Source of the DNA: Onthophagus taurus | Lineage: Eukaryota; Arthropoda; Insecta; Coleoptera; Scarabaeidae | Assembly (NCBI RefSeq): GCF_036711975.1 | Contig: NC_091972.1 | Location: 17,799,001-17,863,000, forward strand | Direction of reading: 5' to 3' | Length of the DNA stretch: 64,000 nt | In this document: in pieces, positions 1 to 11,879 of the stretch | Layout of the letters: every line of letters starts with the position of its first letter | Position numbering within the stretch: position 1 is the stretch's first letter | Translations under genes and position numbers: made by a program | Notes under the pieces: generated by a model | Databases searched by the model: none | What the model was told of the DNA's origin: nothing | The model's input: only the letters and a program-made list of their open reading frames with translations

Positions 1-281
1 GTTAAAAATGTAATATATTATTGTTTTCAAATAGTGCAATATTTTTATTATATACACCTTTATATTCTCGTCTGAGAGATGTCTCGAAAATTCGGCGAGG
101 TATTTCAATGAGAGTGTGGAGGTGGTTAAAATAGAGCGAAATTCATATTAAAAGGTATCCTAAATTAACTTTACATCTAAAGAAGCACTTTTTGATCAAC
201 ATTTCTAGTGAAAAATTATTTACAATGAAGGACAAAACAATTTGTTGCAGCAAATTTGAGGTTTTATAAAATGTAATAAGT

Positions 282-890
282 AGGGCACGGAACTTTTGTA
301 ACAAAACGGTACGATTTCCCCCCTCCACTCGTTCTCAGCAGAAAAAAATATATAAAAATATATATATAACAAATTTTTTGAGATTATATCCTTATTGTTG
401 ATTTAATCAAAAAATTTTATTAACAAAATTTGTTTAGAATTACTTCAGGAACAGTGTTTGTTAATACAATTTTTTTGCTAATTTGAAATTTTAATTTCCC
501 TCTGAATAGTATGCTATCAAAATTAATTATCTCAACAATTATTGTTTTTATTAAAAAATTTTTTAAATAAAATTTGTTTCAATTTCGATTTTGAATCAAT
601 AATCTTAATAAAAAAATTTTACATCTCTATTAATTAACCATCTAAGTATAATTATGTATAAAAACGGAAAAATTATTATTTTGAGGTTATCTCCTTAATT
701 ATTGATTAAATCAAAAAAAAATGTTGACAAAGTTTGTTTAGAATTGTTTCAGGAACAATTTTTGTTAACACAATTTTTTTCTAACTTGAAATTTTAATTT
801 CCCACTGAACAGTATGCTATTCTTTTAATCAAGATTTTCTGAGAACGAGTGGAGGGGAGAAATCGTTTTGTTACAAAAGTTCCGTGCCCT
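282..890. mobile_element. MULE-like non-autonomous element, copy 1
   Basis: The ends are inverted repeats of about 50 bp: AGGGCACGGAACTTTTGTAA at the left and its complement finishing at 890. The arms continue through a C-rich block (CCCCCCTCCACTCGTT) into AT-rich interior. Flanks GTAATAAGT (273-281) and GTAATAAGA (892-900) look like a 9-bp target duplication with one mismatch. No transposase is encoded; open frames here are shadows. A second copy of the family at 41987-43043 has an exact 9-bp duplication, which supports a Mutator-type assignment. Confidence 0.75.
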
Positions 891-1087
891 GGTAATAAGA
901 TAACAAACAATTTGTGTTTTAGGGCTTATTTATTTACAAATGAAGAAAATACAAATGACTTCAACAAAATTTCATCAAATATAATTTGTCTAAAACGTCT
1001 TGCTATTTTAATAACTAAATTCGTTGTTTCTTAAAGTGCAGGAAACTTTTTATTCCCTCGTACATGTTGATTAACAAACTGGCTTCT

Positions 1088-1640
1088 TCTTCTTTAGGTG
1101 CCATCTCCGATTCGGAACTTGGCAATTCTAACTTTTGCGACCACGGATCTGAATAGTTCGTTGCTGGTGCAGCTAAACGACTCCTGAAGGTTCTTCAACC
1201 AAAAGTTACTTTATCTTCCTATAGATCTCTTTCCTAGAATTTTTCCTTGCATAATGATTTGCAAAACTTGGCACTTTTCCTCTCGCATGACATGGCCCAT
1301 ATATAATAACTTCCTCTGTTTGATTGTCAGTACTCATCACCTCGACATTCTCACTCTCAACTCCAGACTTAGATCCCAGCAAGAAAAAAGCTTGTTCATT
1401 CCATTAAACTTGCTTTTAGCCTGTTCAATTTTAATGCGCACCTCTTGGGAGCTGTCGTTGTTATCATTAATCGTTATGCCTATTAACCGTCTTTTAGAAT
1501 ATCCAAACGTAATCAGAATTAGCGTGTCAGAATTATATTTATTGCAAAAACTTTTAAATTTCTGCTACTGCTAGTTGCATTTCTTTGCATGAAATTGTTA
1601 TCTTTCTCAACATATTAGAGTCTAGGTCTAGAATACGTTG
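1088..1640 (-). pseudogene. RTE-type LINE 3' end, broken
   Basis: The minus-strand translation, with frame changes, gives the C-terminal tail common to RTE/BovB-like LINE polymerases: a stretch resembling SSQEVRIKIEQAKSKFN, then DLSLELRVRM, then GHVMREEKCQVLQIIMQG, then WLKNLQE, ending near a GAAGAAGAAG tail around 1085-1100. The reverse-transcriptase core is absent, so this is a 5'-truncated copy. Internal stops show it is dead. The family call rests on remembered motif patterns, not on a search. Confidence 0.7.
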
Positions 1641-2416
1641 TTTAATTTCGGCAATCAATTATCAAATCCATCGTTTTCAGAGTCTAATTACTCCTCATTA
1701 TATTCAGCGTTTGAATCTATTATATCAATATCATCTATATCTGAATCATTAAAACGTCGTAGATACAATGGAGCCAGACATCTTGAAATCTAAGGCAGTG
1801 GTACACAAAAACTCATAAATTGAAAATACAGTGTGTCTGTAAAGTCATGATGCACTTTTAACCGGTAACAAAACAGCAACAAAGCAAGATGGAAATGTGA
1901 AATTTTTACCAAATAAAAGGAAAACTCTCCAAGTTTTTGTAATCGAAATCTTTTTGCTTAATTTGAATTCGTGACCAAATTGCAGTGTGAATATTGTCAC
2001 GTGGTCAATGAAGCACCACCACATAGGAATAAAGTTAATTGGTGTAATAAGCAGTTGAAGGATATCAAGCAGTTTGTTGGACAAAACCCCTTTTTGAGCA
2101 ATCTAAGGAGTCCTAAAAAATATTGTCATCAGTTGTGCACGCACTTCATACTACGAAAACTTGGAGAGTTTTATTTGGTGAAGAATTTGGTGGTACATTA
2201 TTGCCTATCTATAAATATGTAATGATATAATAAGCATAACTTACCGATTTTTGTTTAAGGTTGGATTTCTTTTTGCCAAATAAATCCGTTGAAAATTGAT
2301 AGCTGCTTTCAACATAAAAACTTATAAAGGACGTGAGCACTAGAATGTAACAAAATCACTAATACAAAGCTAATTCATATATCTGTATAGGTTGCATTGT
2401 TAGTCAACAAATTATA

Positions 2417-2649
2417 CAGTGTGCTGCAAAATTATGGAATACATAAATTCAATAAACATTATTTTGCAAAAACGGCAAAACAAGTCTATTTTTTTTTTTC
2501 AAAACATACATTTTGAACCCATACTCACTTCCTGATATGCGATGAAAAAATGTGTTTTCAAAAACCAATATATACTTGTTTTGTTGTTTTTACAAAGTAA
2601 TGTTTATAAGCGTTTTATTGAATTTATTTCATAATTATGCCGCGCACTG
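2417..2649. mobile_element. Mariner-type MITE
   Basis: A 233-bp non-coding unit has imperfect inverted repeats starting CAGTGTGCTGCAAAATTATG on the left and ending CATAATTATGCCGCGCACTG on the right. The arms continue into AATTCAATAAA and TTTATTGAATT. It is flanked on both sides by TA, the target duplication of Tc1/mariner elements. It has no coding capacity. Confidence 0.75.
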
Positions 2650-2689
2650 TATATTAGCAACACATCTGATTATAACGCTCTAATAACTC

Positions 2690-4857
2690 TAAGACTTAGT
2701 TTGCTATATTCTTGGAAATCTATGATAAAATTCTAGTGACTCCCATGACTTAAGCTTTCCATTTACGGCTTCATCTCTAAAATATTTTTGAATTAATATC
2801 AACCTATAATGAGCATCAGTTTTTCCACACCGGATGCTGTTTTAGCTCGCCAAACCCTGACACTGCTTCTTTCGGCGTGTTTTAGCAAATTTTGACGAAG
2901 AGTGTGCAAAACTGAACGGAAAAATGAAAGCCTATAGGAAAATACAACAACGCAGGTCGCATAATGACTGAAAAGCGACGTCAAAAGGATGTTGGACCGT
3001 ACAGAGTTGCACAGACAGTAATGGTGAGGGAGCTTTTTAGTATATTAAGTAGATGCAGCAAAATCCTGCTGTAACTAACTGTGTTGCTTAATCGGGTTTA
3101 AATCCAGAATCTAATAACCAGTTTTCTGCTTCAATATAGCATTTTTAAGACCAATCCTATTTTCTAACTTTATCTTGTGGTTCCTTTACCAGCGTTAGAA
3201 GAGATCATGTAAACAGCATTATTTTGCATTCTCTTTTTGAAATCTTTTTCGCATACCAATTTTCCATTAACATCACCAATCCTATTTGATCTTACAGTTC
3301 TCATTACATATTTTATTACATATCCAGCACAACTCTACTTGTGTTGTTTAATCGGATTTAAATCCCGACTCTAAGAACCAGTTTGCTATATGCTTGAAAA
3401 TTATGAAAATCCAGCAACCCCCAAGACTTAAGCTTTCCACTTATGGTTTCAAATTTTGTTCTAAAATACTTTTGAATTAACATCAATCCATAATGAGTAC
3501 CAATTTTTCCACACCGGATGCTGTTATAGCACCAGAAACCATGACACTGCTTCTTACGGCGTGTTTTATCAAATTTTTATGTTTCGTTTCCTTCAAATTT
3601 TTACCTTACCATTGCTTCCAAAAATGTTATACTTTGATTTGTCATTAAACAAAACTCTAGACCAGTAATTCGTTCCCTTGTCAACATAGGGTTAATTAAG
3701 CAAATTTGCTCTTTTTTGGAGATGTCCTGGCGAAAAGACTATTATCTATCTTGCATGCACAAGCTTTTTAGACACATCCCTTGTGATAGCTTTTTTTGGC
3801 CAGCCTGTACGCATTTTGCAAAAGAATCAGTCTCATTGTAATTTTTGATCATGATCATCATGAAAGCATCAAAACACAAAATAAATAGAAATAAATAAGG
3901 GAAATCCCTTAGAACTATTTTATGCAATTTCTTTCTTGATTTTTTCAATTCAAATGCTTAGTAATAGTTAGGCTAAATCGGTCATAATGAATTTCAGGAA
4001 TAGTTTTGTGCTCCTTGAAGTTCTCCTTGATTGGCGTCTCAATTACTTCTGTAGATTTTCCTTTCCTTTTATTTGTCTCCAGAAGAGAATTAGCATTATA
4101 TGAGCTGTAATAATGCCGTTTTGATGTTTTTGATCTCGCAGTAGAGAATCCATGAATTGATAACTACTACGTTTATAAACTCAAATGTTACTTTTATGTA
4201 AAATTTTTCAATCTCTCTGCCATATCACCACTACGAAACAATTATGTTATTTTACTGCATCTTGCCGTGAAGCTTCAATATGGCATTTTAAGACCTGTTC
4301 CATCTTTTAACTTTATCCTATAGTTTCTTGCCAGCGAAATAAGAGATTATGCATTATTTTGCATTCTCTTTTTTTAGATCCTTTACGCAAACCAATTTTC
4401 CAGCATCATTCCTACGATATCGGAATTTAGTCTAACTAAGACTCTACCTAACCTATGTCTAACTAACTACCTATGAGACCCAGTCCATTTTGTCAATTTT
4501 GGTCAACTTTGGTTTGTCAACCAATGAGAATCAATCTTGGAACTTTGATACATTTCTTATTTTGAAACATAACCAGATGCTCACATCCAAACTTTGTACC
4601 CACTCCCATTTGTGTGGCTTAGATTCTTGTCTTCTGCAAACATGGTCGGCTAATTTTCATCATAATGTTTAAAATAACTAGGGGAAATCTCTTAGAACTA
4701 TATTTTATGCAACTCCTATTTGATTTTTCAATTTAAATATACGGTATTGAAGCCAATTGTGTTTTTTTGTGAATAAATAAGGTTTTTTAATAACTAATTT
4801 CTTTGTAATCTTAATACGTTTTACAAAAAGCTCAAAATTGTTTTGTGCATCACTGTA
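2690..4857 (-). pseudogene. Tc1-like transposase remnants, partly duplicated
   Basis: The minus strand holds pieces of a Tc1-family transposase in several frames. One piece near 3400-3740 reads like the catalytic domain (NQSITFLEAM-type strand, then a CHGF..CYNSIRCGKIGTHYGLM stretch similar to the SVMVWGC..GVGKL region of Tc1). A second, diverged copy of the same segment is at 2690-2990 (ASGVEKLMLI). Segments near 3083-3260 and 4260-4430 also repeat each other. The right limit, CATCACTG before TA at 4857, looks like a Tc1 terminus read from inside. Stops and indels are frequent. Confidence 0.6.
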
Positions 4858-5070
4858 TAAATTAATTTTTATATACTTTTTATATATTTTTTAAAAATTT
4901 AGTGTTTTTGGAATCAATCGAATTTGATGAAATGAATTTCTTTAAATAAATTTTTATTTGTTTGTGTTGAATCGTAAAGAATGTGAAAACGAAGATGACA
5001 TTTCTTTTATTATGTCGGCGAAATAAGAAAGGAAAACGTTAAATTTCATCAACAATTTTTTTTTGGGTTT

Positions 5071-5229
5071 AATCACCACGTCATATACAGCGTGTTAATT
5101 AATTGTCGTACCCGACGTCATCATTGTAAGTATGCAACCAATATCACAGTAATCGTATTGCAATACCAGTACTGTGATATTGGTTGCATACTTGCATAAT
5201 TAACACGCTGTATATGATGTAGCGATTAA
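5071..5229. mobile_element. Short foldback MITE
   Basis: About 160 bp that folds almost end to end. The outer arms share CATATACAGCGTGTTAATTA (5082 onward) with its complement ending near 5216. The inner arms share AAGTATGCAACCAATATCAC with its complement. The loop is about 20 bp, around 5150-5170. It is non-coding. Superfamily not assigned. Confidence 0.75.
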
Positions 5230-6930
5230 AAGGCATAAACAAATTTATAAAAACGTGCAATTTATTACTACTTTTAAAAAAAATATATTACTAAATTATT
5301 AAGTTTTAAGATCTCTATATCCAACATCACTTATTGTACGCTAAGTTTTAAAAAAGTAGTAACAAAATCTAATAGGAAGTATCATTTTTTGGTTTTTCTT
5401 TTTTTTTACCGCCGAATGTAAAAAAATTGTAACGAAATTGACATAAACGTGAGTGTTCAGGGCGAAAAAATTTGAAATAAAGATTCCATTTATGTAAATT
5501 AATTCTACATACACCTCTTTCGGTTTCGATCGAAGCCACTTAAAAAAAAATAACCTGTAAAAAAAACTGACGGGTTTTTATGTAGGTCTAATCGCAGCAT
5601 TGTCAAACACATTATAAACTCAATAAAATCCATAGTGCCATATATCGTCTTTCTCATTCGACCTCATTTCTATTTAAAAATAAAAATATTATTTATAGTA
5701 ATCTTTTCATTCACCGTTTCCATTCGTTTTTATTTTTAACCTTCATCCTAAAAATCCACGAAGTTTTAATTAATTTAATTAATTTAGAAAATTTTCAAAA
5801 TCAAACATTTTCAACGAATCAGTAGTATTTAAGTATCACGTTGTTAATTTATTGTCTGTGATATATTCGCAAAGAAAAAAGGAACTTTATAAATTGATAA
5901 AAAACGGACAACATCAAGCGGATTTTCGAAGAAAACGTCGAAAAAGCATCGATCAATAATTTCCGTCCAGCTCAAAAAAAAGAAAAAAAATGAAACGCTT
6001 TTAGAAAACGATTTTATTAGTGACTTTTATTTCGTTTTTCCTTTTGAGATTGTAATTTATGTGATGTGTAACAAGATTCTCAATAAAAATGGTTTTGAAA
6101 TGATAACGAATAATTTTGGTAAAAAGCGTTTATTTGAAAAATGTTTTATCTTGAAAAACGTTTTATCCGTTTCTACCACAATTAAATATATAAAAAATAT
6201 AAAATTTAAAAAACTTGTTTCGGTTACATATTGAAAACGAAAAGTTTTGTACTTTTTATTAATTACTGATAACTCTTTGTTCGCATAGAAATATAAACTT
6301 AACAAAATTAAAGAAAACAAAACATTCAACAAATTAATAATAATAAATACATTTTGGGAGGTATAGGTAAGTAAAAATTATATACAGGTGGTTCATATTG
6401 TTCAAAAACAACTATGTTGATTTATTTTTAATTTTAAAATGTTTTTATTTAAATTTGTGAATCAATACAAATTACGTGAAACATTATCTTGATATGTGTG
6501 ATGAATTAAAGTGAAATTTAACACAGCTGTAAAAGCGTGTTAAAAAAGGTGAGGAGAATAGCATGATTTGACGAAATATGTGCAAATATAACTGAACGGA
6601 AAAATGAAGCCTACAGGAAAATTCAACAACGTAGGACCAAAAAAAAAAACAGAAAAATAGAAAAGCGAACGCATAAAGGGAAGTTTAAAACTAAAAGTTA
6701 ACGCGTTGAGGGTTGTACCACAGCGAAAAGCTTTTTTTTGATCATGAAAGCATTAGGATATGACAAAAAGGACGTGAAACCAAAGTTTCTATTTTTCTGA
6801 CCGTCGCCGAAGAAGAAGCAAGCCGCATAATTGTCCGATTTAAATTTTTTAATCGATTTTAAGGAGAAAATGAAGACTTTGAACATTTTTTGAACATTAC
6901 CTCAAACATGTAACTTTGAAAATTTAGATA
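5230..6930. other. AT-rich sequence without recognised genes
   Basis: I see only AT-rich, low-complexity sequence. A stretch at 6592-6665 resembles 2910-2985 (a shared TGAACGGAAAAATGAA core), so both are pieces of the same dispersed repeat. Open frames such as the one at 6057-6332 are lysine/phenylalanine-rich products of base composition and are not supported as genes. Confidence 0.5.
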
Positions 6931-6934
6931 TTAT

Positions 6935-7520
6935 TAAAGAACAAAGTCGTTATAGGAATAAATGACAAAGAATTACAAGAACGGTTGCTCCGAACATCTA
7001 AACTTGCTTTGAACACTGCCATAGAGTATTGCAGAGCTTCGGAAGTGACTAAAAGACAACTATTAACTGAAGGAGAAGGAAATGTGGTTAGTTACGTGAA
7101 ACAAGGAGGAAAGCAAATGGATGGAAAAAACAAAAACGAAAGAAAAGGAGAACAAGTGCAAATATCTACTGCAATCGAAATCACAAGCCAAGGCAGTGTC
7201 CAGCGAACGGAAAGACTTCTGAAGAGGTCTGTAAGTTCAATACGAAACAAATAAAAAGAATATCCAAGATGTCAAAGAAAGCCATAATAAAGAAGAAGAG
7301 AGTACCAAGGTGGAAGATAAGTACATTAAATTAGATTCTATAAATAATAAGAATAGAAATGTTAAACAGTGGATGCAGAAAATAAATGTAAACGGGAAAA
7401 ATATTGTTTTCAAACTAGATGCGGGTAGCGAATATTCAATTCTGCCATTTGATTTAATTCGAAATGATTTAAAAAGCAATCTAGTTTTAGAAAAAACAAA
7501 CACAGTGTTAGTAAACTAAA
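6935..7520 (+). pseudogene. Ty3/gypsy-like gag end and protease fragment
   Basis: The first frame (6985-7254) contains LALNTAIEYCRASE, the pattern found near the end of many gypsy-class Gag proteins. The second frame (7310-7519) contains KINVNGKNIVFKLDAGSEYSILP, which fits a retropepsin flap and active site with DAGS where D-T/S-G is expected. No reverse transcriptase follows; the copy ends in the CTAG-rich repeat near 7505-7570. It is a dead fragment. Confidence 0.65.
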
Positions 7521-7589
7521 ACTAGAACTAACACTATCACTAGACCTAGACCTAACGAAAGTTTCGGGTTAAGCCGAGCGTCTTTTGAA

Positions 7590-8460
7590 AAAATGTTTGA
7601 CAAAATTTAAAGTAAGATATGGAATTAGAATGTTGATCTTAATTTAACTCCTGATCAAGTCTATAATGCCGATGAAATTGAAAAGTTTTGCCAAACAAAA
7701 CATACATTTACAGAGAAGAAGCACCAGACACAAAAGTGTCCAAAGTCAGGGTTACTATTATGCCTTGTGCACATATACTTTAGCTTTGTTTATAAGAAAA
7801 ACGAGATGACTTAGGGCATTAAAAATGTTGATTTACCACTCATATACAAAAACCAAAGGAAACCATGGGTTAAAGAAGTATTCCTAGAATGGTTCCACAA
7901 TGATTTTGTCCCAGCAGTACGACGTTTCTTTTTTTTGACCACCAAGAAACTTCCGCCGAAAGCGCTTCTCATTTTAGATACCGCACCTGCACAAACACTT
8001 TTTTGCAGCCTAATTGTACACCACTGCTTCGTATAGATCAGAATGCGATCCAAATGATAGAGTAATTATAAAAAAAAAACCTCTTGAATGCAGTTTTGCG
8101 TGAAGATAATATCACTAAAACGTTGAACGACATGAATTTAAAAGATGCTGTATTTACCGTGACTGAGGCTTGGAATGGTGTACGTAAGAGGACAATAAAT
8201 CGTCAGGCGGAAGTTGTTGCCATCATTAGATAATAATTAAGTAGAAGCTGAATGAGGCTTAAAAGAGTTTTCAATTACAAAACTGAAGAAGATGCTACAA
8301 AATCGAGAAGCAAACTTCACAGAGCAAGATATTGAAGAGTAGTTTGGGAACGGACCGAGCAACGAGCCGATGATTGATCTAATAAATTATGAGGTTCAAT
8401 ACGTTTGCGTTCATGGTGATATGGTAAGAAGTCGTGGTAGAGCTTTACGTAAAACAAGGT
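7590..8460 (+). pseudogene. pogo/Tigger-like transposase remnant
   Basis: Successive plus-strand frames give LTPDQVYNADEIEKF, then GIKNVDLPLIYKNQRKPWV, then EVFLEWFHNDFVPAVRRFF, then LPPKALLILDTAPAQ, then NAVLREDNITKTLNDMNLKD and VTEAWNGVRKRTINR. This is the order of blocks in DDE transposases of the Tigger/Jerky group; NADE and LLILDTAPA are the regions of the first and second catalytic acids. Frameshifts and stops (for example near 7810) separate the blocks, so it cannot be functional. The N-terminal DNA-binding part is missing. Confidence 0.8.
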
Positions 8461-8699
8461 ATGTATAATAATTAAAAAAAAAATATGTATTTATCATATC
8501 GTCAACGGCGTTTGATAATATAACACAATTATTAAATATGCATTATTTATATGAATCTTTTAGTACTTGTAAGATAAATTGTCCTGCTATCATTAGACAA
8601 ATATGAATGTGTCATCAGTAAGTAGGCATGATTATGTATATTTTATAGTATATCCAATAATTCCATATTATCTAACCATGTTCCTTATACACCCATCAC

Positions 8700-9422
8700 T
8701 TTTAGGTGATGTTTAATCATTTACCATCTAATTGTAAATTAACTTCTGATGAAAAATGTATGGTCGAGGGTTTGTTGAATGTTCGTGGAAATAACAAGCT
8801 GATTCAGCAAAAGATATTGAATTTAACTGGAAAATTAAGTACATTAAAAGATTTATCAAATATTTCATATAGTATGAAAAACGTTAGCAACGATTTGATA
8901 CATGTTGTGAAGGAATTGAAAGACATTCACAGTGAGTACATAGATAACTATTAGAAGTACAACGTAGAATAGCAACGATGCAATAAAATTGTTATATACA
9001 ATTTTTTTTGCAGAATGTAACATATGCCCCAAGAGCAATGAATGGTGGTCCTTATAAGTTATTAAATATAGGATTTACAGTATTTATTTATAATGATTGT
9101 AGAGGATTCAAATGGTCAAAGTGAAATAGTAGCAATTGTTATAACAGCGCACGAGGACAAAGAAACATTTTCTTGGTTATTGAACACCTGTACAGAAGAG
9201 AATTCTGATTGTGAAAATCAAATAAAATGTTTGGGTGATAAGGATCTACTACAAAGAAATGTGATAAAAGACAGTTTTCCTCAAGCCCAAGTATATATTT
9301 GTTTGTTCCATATTTTAAAGACAATGAAGAGAGAAGTATCTAAAGAAAAAATGCATATCACAAATCAGGAAAGAATTGACGCTGTAAAACTATTGCAAGA
9401 TACATATACAGCGTGTATCTGA
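8700..9422 (+). pseudogene. MULE/ZSWIM-type transposase fragment
   Basis: The frame at 9093-9422 reads EIVAIVITAHEDKETFSWLL, then DKDLLQRNVIKDSFPQAQVY, then ICLFHILKTMKREV. This is the RNase H-like fold with a DKD and a C-x-F-H-x-L motif known from MULE-derived ZSWIM1/ZSWIM3-like proteins. An upstream frame (8706-8954) may be another piece but carries no motif I recognise. The SWIM zinc finger is not visible and no start or splice signals join the parts. Most likely a decayed transposon. Confidence 0.6.
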
Positions 9423-10478
9423 ATGACTGCAACAAACTTCAAGGGGTGATTCTTTAGTAAATTTTAAGGGTACTTTGATATATGAACCATGGACGACTTC
9501 GGCTCCCCTAAGGAGCTAAACCCCTCCAAAAATGGCGGAAAATTTTGGTTTAATTTTTTTTTTCTCAAAAATCATAAACGCTAGGAAAAGGAAATTTGGG
9601 GAATATGTTTCACTCATAATATATACCCTTATCAATATTATCTAAGAGTAATAAACGTTTCTAAACTAAATTTACTATTAGAAACTGCAAAAATAAATGT
9701 AAGGTTATGACAGAATAAAAAAGTTCTGGGCAAACAAACTTTAGGAACAGCCTGTATAGCATTGTTCCCGTGGACCGATCCAACTCATAAATTGCTTCAC
9801 AAATTTTACATGACATTGATTTATAATACTGTACCGAATTTCAGCGCTTTACTGTAAATAGTGTTTAAGATATTTGAAAAAATGTGTTAAAATTTCCTAA
9901 CTTTGATAGCCTGTATCTTTGAAATTTGAAGACTTTTACTAATTTTTTTTTACATGAATCGTCATCATTTTATTTTTGACGATATATTGAGTTATATTTT
10001 GATTTTGTTGTCATTTCCTTTCACCAAGCAACCAAACTTACGTACTCAACCAGTACTTCAAATCTGGTGGGTATCCAAATGTCATATTTACCTATAAGAT
10101 GACCGTAAACTACAGGTGGATAAACGATTCGTCGACGTTATCTTTCAGCTACAATTTTCATTGGCAGATAAATCGTCTTAACTAGATATTGATAAACCAG
10201 CCCTTAGTTCTAATTTTAGCTTTATCTTTAATGTTTAATAACTTATTATGATATTCATAAACCCAGATAATTTATGTCATAGGTTTTAATTTTGTATCAT
10301 AAAATTTTATTTCCAATTATTTAAATAAACACAATTTTATTTACCATTTTATAAAAAGTAATAAGATTTTTAATAAATTTGAAATATTAAGTTTTTCGCT
10401 CTAAATGTAACCACCTGTATTTGATAATTAACATAAAACTATATTACAAAAGAGTTACCAGTATTCTTAAAAAAAAAA
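9423..10478. other. Non-coding repeats downstream of GSTZ1
   Basis: AT-rich sequence. It includes the block GACGACTTCGGCTCCCCTAA near 9492, which is GC-richer than its surroundings and resembles a transposon end, and pieces with AACAGCCTGTATA and CACCTGTAT ends. No gene is supported. The last 100 bp will hold the GSTZ1 3' UTR, since that gene ends at 10479 on the minus strand. Confidence 0.5.
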
Positions 10479-11246
10479 TTACTTCGTTGCTTCTGGAGGA
10501 CAATCAGGTTGGCTGCTTGGATGAGCAGCTCGGAACGCCGGATGATTTTCCAATTCTCTATCGATCCTAAGAATAATAGGAAACGGTCTCAAATCCACAT
10601 GAAACCTCCTCGCATTAAAAACTTGCGGAATCAAACAGCAATCGGCTAAAGTAACATCATCTCCAACACAATACTTCCCCGCACTACTCGAAAGCAATTT
10701 TTCCACAGCCCTAAATCCCCTGGTGATCCAATGTTGGGCCCATTCGTTCTTCTTTTCTTCCCCCACGTGTATCAAAACTATCAAGTTTTGGAGGGGTTGG
10801 ATTCCAGAAGCTATCACTTCGCATATTTCACGTACCTTCGATCTTTTTATGACGTCGTGTGGCATTAATGGTCGTTGAGGGCGGGATTCTTCCAGGTAAT
10901 GAAGGATGTTTAAGGATTCAACCAAAGTGTGCCCATCGATGTGTAAAGCTGGGACTTGTTCCATTGGATTTACCTCACGATATTCATTTGAATGTTGTTC
11001 TCCACCCGATTTTATTAATGAGACAGGTTTAATCTCGTATGGGATTTCTTTTAAATTTAAAGCAATTCTTACTCTCCAACTACAAGAACTTCTCCAATAC
11101 GAATATAAAATTGGCTAAAAAATAATTAATTTAAGTAAATAATAATCTGTATTGTAAAGATAAAGTTATTAATAAACTTTCTTTAAGCAAATACTAAATG
11201 GTAGATAAAGAAAACTTTGTGTGATTACCTTTCCAATTACTGACAT
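10479..11246 (-). CDS. GSTZ1: Maleylacetoacetate isomerase (glutathione S-transferase zeta)
   Basis: Two exons on the minus strand: 11246-11229 (MSVIGK) and 11114-10479, joined by a GT..AG intron, giving 217 residues; vertebrate GSTZ1 is about 216. The enzyme converts maleylacetoacetate to fumarylacetoacetate in tyrosine breakdown and uses glutathione. The N-terminal thioredoxin-like domain has the zeta-class signature SSCSWRVR at residues 15-22, whose Ser and Cys activate glutathione, followed by NP..QVPAL and the ES pair (72-73) that binds the glutathione glutamyl group. The C-terminal helical domain contains the zeta-typical DDVTLADCCLIPQVFNA. The reading frame is intact throughout. The exon-1 ATG is chosen because it splices in frame to the conserved PILYSYWRSS start. 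Very likely a working gene. Confidence 0.96.
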
Positions 11247-11879
11247 TATATCGGTTTGTTGATGATTCCTTTATCTTTGAATTTGATGAAGTTGTTCGTA
11301 AAAAATACCACCGCCGGTCGATATGGGATTAAACAACACTGTGATCTTGGAGTCTAAACCACTCTACACAGTCTCTTAAACACCGGTTAAACTGGTTTTC
11401 TATGTTAATTTATTCGCATATTACCGAGGGAAATATTTAGAATTTTTGTATAGCTTGTTAATCCGGTTTAATTCGGAAAAAAATAATAGTGTATTTTAAA
11501 CAGCGGGTTGTCTCTTTCGCACCCTAATCCTCCAGTCAATACAAATTCAACTGTACAACAAAATAAATCCCTAACTTACTCTGCTAGGGATAACATAACC
11601 CCCAAACTTGGAAAGCAAGAGATTTCTTGAGAAATATACATTGAAAAACATTCTCCATTTGATAAAGATGCCTCAGATTGGTATATATCTAAATCCCTGT
11701 TAAAAATTGATTACCTAGAACTTAGAACTTTAAGTAGGTCACTTTGGTTGCATCATTATATTTTACTGTTGATTTCATTTCAAGAATTATTTTCTAATTA
11801 AAGTTGTAATAGAGTAAATTAAATCTATAATATAGTAAAGGGGATATAATAAAAGAAATGTTTTATTTATTTGTATAAG
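11247..11879. other. GSTZ1 upstream region
   Basis: Presumed promoter and 5' UTR of GSTZ1 (minus strand), followed by AT-rich sequence. I see no clear TATA box and no other gene. A slightly GC-richer patch (CACCGCCGGTCGATATGGGA near 11310) lies about 65 bp upstream of the start codon. Confidence 0.4.

Noticed and set aside
1971..2222. 83-codon plus frame with CEYC
   Set aside because: Single C-x-x-C only, no second zinc ligand pair, no splice context, and inverted repeats nearby; probably transposon scrap.
3742..3948. Minus-strand 68-codon frame with a hydrophobic stretch
   Set aside because: It sits in Tc1-derived debris, has no homologous motif, and the hydrophobic run reflects AT-rich composition.
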